Shown: one piece after another, positions 54,834 to 64,000 of the stretch | Numbering within the stretch: the stretch's first letter is position 1 | Layout: every line of letters starts with the position of its first letter | NCBI GenBank assembly: GCA_022376465.1 | Contig: JACDTU010000016.1 | Coordinates: forward strand, 620,001 to 684,000 | Length of the DNA: 64,000 bases | Reading direction: 5' to 3' | Source: Cubamyces lactineus | Taxonomy: Eukaryota; Basidiomycota; Agaricomycetes; Polyporales; Polyporaceae | Notes under the pieces: generated by a model | Databases searched by the model: none | The model's input: the letters and a program-made list of their open reading frames with translations, nothing else | What the model was told of the DNA's origin: nothing | Made by a program: the position numbers and the translations under genes

Positions 54834-55661
54834 ATGGTCCTCAAGCTTCACGGAAATGCGGTCTCAACATGTTCTAATCGCGTCCGAGTGGTCTGTGAAG
54901 AACTTGGGGTTCCATACGAACTAATCCCCGTCGAGTTCACGAAGCGCGAGCACAAGTCACCCGGATATATAGCCATTCAGCCTTTCGGCCAGGTGCCATA
55001 TCTCGACGACGACGGGTTCAAAGTATTCGAGAGCCGCGCGATAGCCAGATATATCGCCCTCAAATACGGAGGGATAGGCACGCTGATTCCGGACCCGAGA
55101 GATCTGCAAAAGACCGCGTTATTCGAGCAAGCAGCGAGTACTGAGCTCACCAACTTCGACTTCTACGCCGGGAGTCTGGCACTGGATAACATCTTCAAGC
55201 CGTGCGTTATGACAGTGCCAGAGCAACGCACGCACATCTAACTGCGCACTCAGATTTTTCGCGAAGAAGATGCCGGATCCAGCAGCTATCGATGCTCTGA
55301 AGTCTGGCCTCGAAGGAAGATTGGCCGGATACGACGTCCTGCTGGGTAGGACCAAGTACCTCGCCGGCGACGTGAGTATCGTCAAATCAGCGAAACAGCA
55401 TCTCGCAACCTAGTACACTAACGGCGCAACACCAGGATGTTACCCTCGTCGACTTATTCCACTTACCGCACGGTGCGCTCCTTGAAGAGCAAGGCATTGA
55501 CTTCTTGGTATCAGGACGGTGGCCGAATGTGACCCGGTAAGCTGTCCCATGCATCACATCCACTTGCACAGTGACTGCGAGATTTCACTGAGCTTGTTTT
55601 TTCGAGGTGGTGGATTGATATATCCTCACGCGAGTCCTGGAAGAAAATCAGTTCAAAATAG
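54834..55661 (+). CDS. Glutathione S-transferase, phi-like
   Basis: Cytosolic enzyme conjugating glutathione to electrophiles. Four exons: 54834-55201, 55254-55371, 55436-55536 and 55607-55661, giving 213 aa, the usual size. N-terminal thioredoxin-like domain (1-80): LHGNAVSTCSNRVRVVCEEL with the catalytic-loop Ser, then QPFGQVPYLDDDGFKVFESR, where the cis-Pro (VPYL) and the E-S glutathione contacts are seen, then AIARYIA. The C-terminal helical domain has GRTKYLAGDDVTLVDLFHLP, the conserved N-capping region, and RWPNVTRWWIDISSRESWK at the end. The first two-thirds of the class assignment rests on the S-rich active loop. The start chosen is the ATG of MVLKLHG; the open frame extends five codons upstream without need. 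Confidence 0.92.
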
Positions 55662-56316
55662 ATGTGTAGATCAGTTGCCAGTATACACCGTAGAGACAGC
55701 ACTATGGTCCAAGTTTGAAGCATGAATTAAGATGATTGGATGCATATCGTCTCTCTCAGGATGCGCTGCGTTTGGACATGAAGCACGGTATGTCAGTTGG
55801 TTGAGATCTTCATGTATGCACGCTGCGGATCCGGAGATGCGTGGTCAAGCACAGGAGTGAGTAACGCTCAAATCCGCCGGACGATACCTCGAGTCCATCT
55901 GAAGAGGGGTATACATAGCCGGAAAGCGTTGAGTGATGCTAGCTGGAAGGCAAGGAGCACGAAGATGAACCTATGTGTACAGTGCGTGCATACTGCCAGT
56001 GAACTGAAGATCAATAATCGTGAAGGATCCTCTCGTTATTAGTGAGAGGACAGACTATACAAAAAGGGCCCAACCGGGAATTGAACCCGGGACCTCGCGC
56101 AATCTCAGAAAGCCCGAAGCGCGAATCATACGACTAGACCATTGGGCCGCTGGTAGGGGATAGCCTGCATGTAACACAGCCTGTCAGGGTTTTTGACCCT
56201 GACTGTAACCCCGCCTTCATCGTGGATCTCGATCTTGGCTGCTCAGCTGAGACTTGCCACCGACTGTTAATTGGATCTCTGCTACTTCCACACAGGATAC
56301 ATGATATTGGCTAGAT
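55662..56316. other. Intergenic region with tRNA-Pro
   Basis: Only the tRNA at 56067-56148 is recognised. The right 160 bp are the leader of the phosducin-like gene. Confidence 0.5.
56067..56148 (-). tRNA. tRNA-Pro (CGG) with an 11-nt intron
   Basis: Acceptor stem GGCCCAA/TTGGGCC, anticodon stem CGCGC/GCGCG, loop TTCGGG..T with anticodon CGG, T-arm CCGGG-TTCAATT-CCCGG. Eleven extra nt (CTTTCTGAGAT) follow position 37. No encoded CCA. Confidence 0.92.
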
Positions 56317-57567
56317 ATGGTACGCAGACCAATGTGCGGCTGACATGCAGAAGCAGTAAGTGATACCCTTTCTTCGCAGTATGGCGACATCGAAGACCTG
56401 GTCCTTTCCGGCAAGCTCTTCAGTCCTCCATCTCGCTCCAGCTCACCCGTCCGCTCGCGGTCCCCCTCCCCCACGCCCGCACAGTGGATCAAAGAGGATG
56501 AGGACTTTGAATACGACTCTGATGCAGAGAGACGCGCTGAGGTCGAGGCGCATATTGCGTCGCAGCAACAGCAAGAATCAATCGGGATGGGTCCTGGGCG
56601 GACTGGGGTGAAGGGCGTCATCCGTGATCGCGCGGAGGCCGAATCGCTCGCGCGAGCGAAACGTGCAGAGGAGATACGAGAGCTCAACCGAGCGATGGAG
56701 AAGGCGAGCTTTGGCGGGAAGACGTGGGCGGAGGAAGAGAAGGAACGTCTCGCAGAATTGGCAAGGCTAGAAGGCAGCTCGAGTGTGCCCAAGTCCTCAA
56801 GGGGTGGTAGGTTCGGCCACCTACGTGAAGTCGGGGTGCGTAGCTTCGTGCAAGCCGTTGAGGAGGATCGCGACGTATGGGTAGTCGTGCACATCTATGA
56901 TCCGGTATGTGCTCTGTAACTCGCTGCCATATATGTGTGCGTCCAATTGATGACTCTCGTCAAGTCGCTGGATCGCTGTGCCTCTATAGATGAGACACTG
57001 TCTAGATTAGCCCGTAACTACCCCTCCACCAAGTTCCTGAGGGCGCGCGCCGGGGCGATAGGCTTCGCATCATCATCTGGCTCACGACCAGGTCTCGGGA
57101 GCGGAACTTCATTTGGTCTGTCAAGAGTTCCTGCTCGCCGACCGCTTGCGAGCATCCATCGCGGTGTGCAAGAGCGGGACGAGTTCTTTGACGATGATCA
57201 CGACGAAGACAGTGACGACTACGGGGGCGAGGGCGAGGATGAAGACCAATGGGAAGACGACGAGGTCGACACTGATGTTCTACCGACCTTGCTGGTCTAT
57301 CGTGGCGGCGAGCTTGTGCATTCGTGGGTGCGCGTAGATTGGGAAGCTAAGCAAGGCCTCGAGGATTTCTTGAAAAGGTGCAGAGCAATAGCGTCTCATC
57401 GTTGCATTCCGGATCGATGACTCATAAGTTGCTGGGCCTGCAGACACGGCGTCCTGACGTCTCCATGGCATTATGGAGGAGTTTCAGCCAACGGAGGACA
57501 TGCTTCTGATGAGGATGACATTGACGATGGGGACCTTGTCTTCGGGAACAGCGACGACGAGCGGTGA
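56317..57567 (+). CDS. Phosducin-like protein
   Basis: Cytosolic thioredoxin-fold co-chaperone family that helps assemble G-beta-gamma and works with the CCT chaperonin. Exons: 56317-56319 (ATG only), 56380-56904, 56965-57377 and 57444-57567, giving 354 aa. Marks: DIEDLVLSGKLFSP at the N-terminus, GRTGVKGVIRDRAEAE (the GPKGVI/TGVKGVI family block), HLREVGVRSFVQAVEED, WVVVHIYDP, C..ID..L..LA..YP.TKFL, LPTLLVYRGGELVHSWVRV, then an acidic tail HASDEDDIDDGDLVFGNSDDE. The beginning is deduced: the frame of YGDIEDLV has no in-frame ATG in exon 2, and ATG at 56317 directly followed by a GT donor and a 60-nt intron supplies it. An unusual acidic insertion (DDDHDEDSDDYGGEGEDEDQ) lies before the last strand. 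Confidence 0.85.
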
Positions 57568-57988
57568 TTGCGAGCAGATACCATTGGACACAGAATTATG
57601 GGGCATTTGTTCAGCTCTCTGGTTATGTCGCCGACCCTTCGATATTCAGGACGTATCAAACATTAACGGCAGTGCTAGCTCTTCGTGCGTGGCACCCGGT
57701 GTATAACAGCTTGTTAGAATAGCTGGGCGTGTGAAAGGTTGGTATAATCTAAGACTGTACCCCGCACCTCGTTCAAAGTGCACATAGAATCGGGATGGGC
57801 GACAGCAATGCGGTGGGATCCTAGCAAGTGATATATATTAGATGATTATACAGCTCATGGTACTGTAAAGTCTAAGACGAGGCAGCGCAGCTGAACGTGG
57901 GGGTTCCTGGAGTCAGACCCGGAGGGAAAGCGTACTACAGTAATGAAGACATAGCGCAGTCTAGCACGGGACAGTCCATCGGCTTCGG
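57568..57988. other. Convergent 3' region
   Basis: 421 bp between two convergent genes; no gene or repeat seen. It must hold both 3' UTRs. Confidence 0.45.
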
Positions 57989-58595
57989 TCACATAACGCG
58001 ACTCGTGGGCAGGTAGTCCACTTCAGCAATGAAGACATCGCCATAGATATGTCGCAGGGCGAGTAATACAATGCTGTGCGTGGTGTAAGGCGAGCCCGGC
58101 GCGATTGCAAATCGCGGCTCCCTGCATACGACCTGGGCGGCTTTCTGTACGGGAACGTGAATTATGGACCATTGCACTGGTATCAGGAGAACCGACCTGC
58201 ATCATGGCCTTGAAGACTCCCGCGACCGCCACGGCAACCTGACCGTTGCACTTGAGTCCGGCCAAGGGAAGACGTTCTACGAGGTCAAAATGCTCATAAC
58301 CGGGCCACTGTGAGGCCCTTCAGATACGACTGGCGATGCAGAGGACAGAGGGTGGTGCACCTACACAAAATTTGAGCTGGATTTCAGGAAGACCGGTTGC
58401 GAGGATCGACTGATCTGAATAGCCGGGCACGCGAACCTTGATCTGCGCCTGCGGTCGCACCTGGTAGTCGTTCAAGCTCATGCCGTGACCGGGCGTTATC
58501 TCGAACGAAATGCGGCCGATCATAGCACGCGGCATGTGTTTGGGGCGGAGGTCCTTAGGGGTGACCTTCTGAATGGGGAGGTTGAGGCAAGGCAT
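57989..58595 (-). CDS. Unrecognised 165-aa protein
   Basis: Three exons: 58595-58365, 58307-58197 and 58144-57989, all phase 0. The product has no signal peptide and no membrane span. Notable blocks are RISFEITPGHGMSLNDYQVR, QIKVRVPGYSDQSIL, WPGYEHFDLVERLPL, VAVAVAGVFKAMM and HSIVLLALRHIYGDVFIAEV. The amphipathic strand-helix look and clean splicing suggest a real, compact cytosolic protein. I do not recognise the family. An alternative in-frame ATG lies 11 codons upstream (58628); the inner one is chosen for its shorter, more charged N-terminus, without strong evidence. Confidence 0.7.
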
Positions 58596-60835
58596 TATGC
58601 GAATAGAATTGGGAAACGGCGAAAACAACTAGGCTGGCTAGGGAGTAATTGCAGAGCTGTTGGGCTAGACAAGACGAGAGGACTGTGCTTGCTGGAAGAT
58701 AGATCATGACGAGCAACATATACTAGGACAGCAGCGGAGGGTAACAAAGCGACGGGGACGAGGATGGCAAGGGAAAGCGCAGAAAGCAAAGCGAGAGTCA
58801 AAGCAAAAGACATGACATGCATAGAGAGGCGGCATAGCATAGTCCACGTTTCGCATACGCTTGGTGAACTCTAGGTAGGGGATGTGACGAAACGCCCTAG
58901 GAGAGCCAAGTACCGCCACTCGGCGAGGCGTACTGCTCAAAGAGTGTGGTCAAAGAGCAACAGCCAACCCTGATTAAAGAAGATCAGCTTGACATGACAC
59001 ATGTGCCGCATCACTTAGCTTAATCCAAGGATTCAGGTGAGGGTATCGCAGAGGCGGTAATAGAGCCGCATGAGGATGCTGAGACAAAGGAATCGGGGAC
59101 TTGAACTGTTCCGGCTCTTTGACGCTCGATTGTAGGGTAACACAGAGTGAAGATTGGTAGTAGTCTTGAAGAAAGTGGAGTCACGGCATCGTCCAAGAAA
59201 GCCCTTTGGTGGATATGTGACACAGACTGCCACTCCAGATGTACCGGTATACAGTCAGGAGACCGTGCCATAAAGCAACATGGACCTCCACGTGAGACGC
59301 GGGGGTGGCAGCGACGACCGTAAGTCGAACAACTTGCTCTAGTCAGTGCAAGAGCAAGTCGTACAGCGTCGAGCCCATGGTTTACACAGAGCAGCCAGCT
59401 GATATGCGTTGATGGTGAGTGGTAGGACCTGAAGAAGAGAAAGGGTCGCCGATTCGAGTTGATGCCTTACGGGCGCCTAATACTTCATCAGGGTCCAAAT
59501 CAAGCAAGCGTTGTATTCAACGACTGATGCGGTGGCCCGCAAACATGCGAAGGCTCTGCGCATGTAGCTACGCGTTACTCGTTTTATTCTGGATGTCACT
59601 GAATTCCGAGAGGGGTAGCAATCTCACCACGTATCTGCGTTGGTTTACACCCGACTCAACAATCGCGTAATTTCAGCTCCTTTCCTGAAGTATACTGACT
59701 TCTATGCTATGGTACATTTGCTATCTACCACCATACGGTGAAACGTAATCACAAAATTCAAAGTAATTGTCCTTCAGATGCTGCCAGCAGTAACACCCCG
59801 GATTACCTCATTTTCCGGGATTGATGGCGTTCTCTGAAGCCGCATCCCCAGAACCACGTCCGAGCGGGCACTTGCGACCCATTCAGGCACTAGCCACGCT
59901 AGATGCGGCAGGTTAACCGGTCCGTATACGAGAAGCCGGTGTACTCGCGTATTCGCTTCAGCTTACGGCCGAGTAAAGCGAGCTTCGGTGCCTATGTATG
60001 CTCAAATTTGTACAACGCGTTGCCCGGTTCCGTATTCAATAGCGGGCACACTCACCACCGAGCAATCAAATAAGACCACGTCTGACAGCGAAACCGGGGT
60101 TTCGCCTCCGGCTCACACAGAACGCGTACAACGTTTCTATTGTACATAATCGAGCGAAGCTGCACGCAGGCACAGATGCTAGAGAGGTAGCAGATAGAAG
60201 GCAGGTGTCCTGTGTTGATTGCTAGCGGACGAGGGCGTGTTGTCGATGCATGTCGCCGCCAAGGCCTGAGGAAGGACCTAGGCCAGGTTTCGCTGCGAGT
60301 ATATGGAAATGCATTGGGAGACTACGAACGTACCCTTGCAAAGTGTGCCCAATTTCCATCTTCAGAATCTAGCGATAAGGTCTTCACTTTGCAGTTCACA
60401 TCTTAGCCGAAATGACGAAAGCATGTTCTGATCCTATGAGGCACCAATTTGGATCACCAGACAAGCCTGCCTGCCATCCAATGCTCTCAAATACTCCGTG
60501 TACGACGGTGGTACTACAGGCACCCGAAATGCGCGAGCAGTATTCCTCGAATAAGGCGACGGTCCTCGAGTCACATGTAGAATGGCGTCCGAACGAGAAT
60601 GTACAAGGCTCAATGTGGCTCAGGAGTCAGGTCCAAGGCTCCCAAGGCGCAGGACTCGTGCGTCGTTCTGATGGTGCTTGCTGTGTGCACGCAGGCTCGT
60701 AGGGACGAAGGAGTTGACTCTCGTACCTTGGGGGTAGGTATATAAGCCAGGGAGGCAAACAACGGAGCGGCAGTGAACGCACCCTCACCGACTTCACTAC
60801 AGCTCTTTTCCATCGACGCCTCTCCGACTACTACC
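58596..60835. other. Intergenic region, 2.2 kb
   Basis: No recognised gene. A minus-strand open frame at 58595-58840 is hydrophobic but overlaps the leader of the 165-aa gene and is not supported. A TATATAAG box at 60739, 97 bp before the next start, marks the right end. Confidence 0.45.
60739..60746 (+). promoter_or_regulatory. TATA box of the cysteine-rich secreted protein gene
   Basis: TATATAAG, 97 bp upstream of the start codon. Confidence 0.65.
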
Positions 60836-61409
60836 ATGCAGTTCACCACTGTTTTCTTCGCCATCGCCGCTCTGGCTACTATCGCCGTTGCTAGCCCGGC
60901 AGCCGTGAGTGTGTTGATCTCAGCTTTTACCCCATTGCCTTACCATTAGTATTCCGCATGGCAGGTCGAGCGCGACACCGAGGTAGAATCTGCCAGCAGC
61001 AAGGATGCTCACCGGCCATGGCTAATGCAGATACGCTCCACAGATCACGTCTGCTATCGTAAGTGAGGCCGCGATGGCCCACTGGCTCGCTCACACCGAC
61101 GCCGAGCTCACCTTCATCGGCGAGCCCTTCAACCCGCTGCTCAAGCGCTCCGCCCAGACCACGACGGTCACCTACTGCACCAAGCGCATCGGCCCGATCT
61201 GCGGCGGCTCCTGCAGCGTCTACACCGGCGGCCCAACTTGTCTCAACACTCCGGGCGCCGCCTGTATGTCCGCCACCAAAGATATCGGTTTCTGCGACAC
61301 GACCGGTTGCAATGGCAACTGCGGAGACCTTTCTAGTTGCGGCTCGGTCATGGGCGGCGGATTCTGCTACACCCCGGGCACCCAGTCTATCGTTGTGTCG
61401 ACCCTCTGA
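60836..61409 (+). CDS. Small secreted cysteine-rich protein, second type
   Basis: Three exons: 60836-60904, 60965-60982 (18 nt) and 61044-61409, giving 150 aa. Signal peptide MQFTTVFFAIAALATIAVAS. A pro-region of about 45 residues includes AAMAHWLAHTDAELTFIGEP and ends with LLKRS, a likely Kex2 site. The mature part (about 85 aa) is rich in Cys and Gly: CTKRIGPICGGSCSVYTGG, then TCLNTPGAAC, ATKDIGFCDTTGCNGNCG, LSSCGSVMGGGFCYTPGT. Eleven cysteines can be counted in the mature part, some in CGGSC/CNGNC arrangements. I recall related secreted proteins in Agaricomycetes, without known function. It is unrelated to the SSP1-5 family. Confidence 0.82.
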
Positions 61410-62140
61410 GTGCTGTCGTCAAACAGCAGGTAAGCACTTTTAGTAATATCATGCAGCCTGGGGAATGAGCAGCTTATGCTAACAATTTCGCACCTCGATG
61501 AAGTCAAGGTTCTGACTCATACGTGGATTCACCGCCTGCTTGAAGATTGATGCCATGCCGGTTTTATTGGGTGTAGGGTATATAGTTGAAGGTCGTATCA
61601 GCTTGTCTATTGTGGCTTATATGGTGTATCTGGTTGTCAATCAATGGGTTCGTGGTCGCTTGCAGTATATCGCTCGTACTCCGAGTCGCACCGTCGTCTG
61701 AGCGGCAGCGGCATTGGATACTCCGGCATTTCAAAACCAGTTTGCTTGCAGTGATATCGACCTATTGTCCACGAAAAGCCGCAGTACTTAGCTATCCAGA
61801 GCACAGTACCACGGAAAGTTGACTGTCGGAAGGGGAACTTGTGCGAATTAAGGCCAGTTGCAGTGTGAATCAGGCGCTCGTTGCTGAGCGTACTTGACGT
61901 TGGCGCTTGAGAGCTTAATAGCCACGTCACGTGAGCATGTTTATTGCTGTGGCATTGTGGGTGTATTCAGGGGCGACCTCATTGTCCAGTAGTCCATTGT
62001 TCCCGTTAGTTTCCCCTCCGTATGCTCTCCTGCTGTGATCTACGTGCTGTGCTATGATATCTTGCTTCTGTCCACACTGCTTTATAGTAATTTATACGTG
62101 AACTATACCTCTGAACAAGTATTCTCTCGATTACTCTGCA
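61410..62140. other. Intergenic region
   Basis: 730 bp with no recognised gene; short open frames only. Confidence 0.45.
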
Positions 62141-64000
62141 ATGGGTCCTGAGACCAAGCCACGGAATCGCTCGGGTGGTAATGATGATGGAAAGGATCAT
62201 GAGAGCCCACAGGTGCATCATAATCTTGTTATCGCCCTCTTATACCTTGTCACTGAGCTTCACAAAGTTGCATCGACTTCGGGAAGAGCTAAGTCGTTGT
62301 AATATGAAGATTGCTCAATTACAAGCGCGACTCGTGTCAACATTGGATGAACTCGATTCCCAGCGGCAGCGACATCAATGCGAGTTGAGGTCAGAGCGAC
62401 GAACCCGTGAAAAGCTCAGCAACAAGCTGGATGCCTATTTGGAGGAGGTCAAGCGCGCCGAGCGAGAGCGAGACGACATGCGCGAATTGGTTACTGTCCT
62501 CCTTGAGAAAGGTAGGTGTCTCGATTACGAAGGTCTTCACCGAGCGGATGCGAACTTCAGTCATCTCAGCACTCATATTCCACGACCACTGTAGTAGAAG
62601 CATGTCATAACTATTCGGCGTGGCCTTGTCCGCGAATAGAGTTGGCAAGTCCCATCGGTCCGTGTTAATACCCCGGAGCTCCCGCTTGACACCCCCAAAT
62701 CTCATATATCCTCATAATACAGCATCCTCGCTTCATCTGGATGATATTGAGGACCAGGATGCCGCCACAAAACACGAGGAACTGGTACACGGCGCAATGG
62801 TTACCCTGTTACAGAAATGCCTCGCCGACGAGCGACGTGCACACGCGCTGACAAGACAGGAAGCCGATGCAGAGATTTTGCGCCTCAAAGCCATGGTCGC
62901 TCGCAGAGATGCAGAGCTGGAGGCGTGCGCGACGCACGATGGGCATCAGGTGTTACTCTCGTCCATACAAAGCCAAACTCTAGAGACTCGTATACGATCT
63001 GGGTCTTGTTGCAAAGGCTGCGCAGCACTCATAAATAATTCAAGGCCTCACCAACCCGCTCCCGGAGTCCCGCGCGATACCGACCAGATCATGACCACGA
63101 CGGCCACCCGCAATCGCACGCTGGAGCGCGAGGTGGAGTTTCTCAGAAACGAGGTTTGCACGATCCCTCTATATTTTGTACCCTCTCATGGATGGACTCA
63201 TTGCCCAGATTCTTCAAACGCAGCAGCGTAAGAAACACGCACAAAGTACAGCAGGACGTCCGGTCAGACGAGCTCCTGCGGAAGTAGAGAAGCGTCATGC
63301 TTCCGTACAAGTCCAAACCGTTGTAGGATTTACTGAGGACCACAACAGCTTCCTTCCTCCAAGTCCTGGCCTTCTTCCTCACACCATGCCGTCTTCTCCA
63401 TCTCCGTACAATCTCACCCCAAAACATGACTGGGTTCCCAGTTGTTCTCGCCTCGCGAGACCTAGGTCGTCGCTGGGAATACACGATCCCGATATGGTGC
63501 CTTATTATAACGTCCAAACCTTGGAGAGTGACATCGACCGTCTCTCAGCACAGATAGACGCCTTTGTCTTAGAGCGAAAAACTCTGAAAGGTGTCCTAGC
63601 GCGTGAAGTTGGAGCGGTTGGTCGCATACTATACTCTAGTTGCTGTCAAATGGGCTTACACTGGCAAATCTTTGCAGCCTTTGTCGGCTGAGATACACTA
63701 TGGGCGGTCTTCACACTCCGATAACGTCCAGTTCAGTGCTCATCTCGAGCAGTGTGCGAGGTAAGTCATCGATACACTCGAAGTACCTACCATCTTTGCT
63801 CAATACCGTTTGGGTCAATACCTGCCTCAGCGAGCGACAAGCCCTGCGAGAGGAATTAGATTCTATAGCCCGTAAGCACGACATTCGGGAACGTCGCCTC
63901 GAGGAAGAAATCAGGTGCCTGCAACAGACTATACGAGAGCTACACGGTAGTCAGGCCGTGCAGCCGCCATCGGACCACGCCGATGGCTATTTCCATCCGA
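62141..64000 (+). CDS. Coiled-coil protein, 5' part (continues past right edge)
   Basis: Exons: 62141-62212, 62268-62511, 62723-63153, 63209-63616, 63678-63760 and 63831 to the window end. All joins keep phase, 434 residues visible. Two long charged helical stretches look like coiled coils: residues 25-105 (LHRLREELSRCNMKIAQLQ ... YLEEVKRAERERDDMRELVT) and a second from the fourth exon onward, with ERQALREELDSIARKHDIRE. A CxxC pair (CCKGC) lies between them near residue 200. A Pro/Ser-rich part (about 260-320) separates them. No catalytic domain is visible. A structural or cytoskeletal role is possible but not shown. Confidence 0.75.

Noticed and set aside
58595..58840. Hydrophobic 81-aa minus-strand frame
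   Set aside because: It overlaps the leader of the 165-aa gene in another frame and shows no conserved features; at most an upstream ORF.

Overview
This window is nuclear DNA from a filamentous basidiomycete, most likely an Agaricomycete and possibly a wood-decay polypore. Nearly every gene is broken by many 50-70 bp GT-AG introns. Coding DNA is GC-rich. The gene set is typical of such fungi: a velvet regulator, Erg4 sterol reductase, two P450s of one family, a 'macrofage activating glycoprotein'-type secreted protein, and several small secreted cysteine-rich proteins. The group is inferred from gene content and intron style. All gene models were built by hand from splice signals, reading phase and protein-family resemblance; no transcript or database was consulted.

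Left part (1-28.7 kb), dense housekeeping genes: the 3' end of an MBF-type cell-cycle transcription factor (+), an F-box protein (+), the spliceosomal WD40 protein Prp4 (-) divergent from the O-mannosyltransferase Pmt4 (+), a cytochrome P450 (-), the retromer/sorting nexin Vps5 (+) convergent with the mRNA 3'-end factor Mpe1 (-), which is divergent from Erg4 (+), a 26-exon TRP-type channel of the Yvc1 family (+), and a velvet-domain regulator (+).

Middle part (28.7-45.6 kb), sparse and accessory: after about 4 kb without a recognisable gene comes a cluster of five related, intronless small secreted proteins (called SSP1-SSP5 here). Four share one six-cysteine pattern, and a second P450 lies among them. 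SSP3 and SSP4 sit in two duplicated blocks of about 2 kb. The second block begins with the 3' end of the intact P450. The first begins with a decayed copy of that same P450 end, so the duplicated unit was P450 end plus SSP. This cluster is the most promising undescribed system in the window.

Right part (45.6-64 kb): mitochondrial dihydroorotate dehydrogenase (-), four intron-containing tRNA genes (Asp, Leu, Leu, Pro), a secreted protein with an internally duplicated domain (+), an unrecognised 574-aa protein (+), a glutathione S-transferase (+), a phosducin-like protein (+), a 165-aa unknown (-), a further small cysteine-rich secreted protein (+), and the 5' part of a coiled-coil protein running off the right edge.

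Many gene starts are paired head to head over 175-360 bp (prp4/pmt4, mpe1/erg4), suggesting shared promoter regions. The unusual gene structures are micro-exons of 8-14 nt, a GC-AG intron, a start codon split from the rest of its gene by an intron, and several introns that are stop-free and divisible by three.
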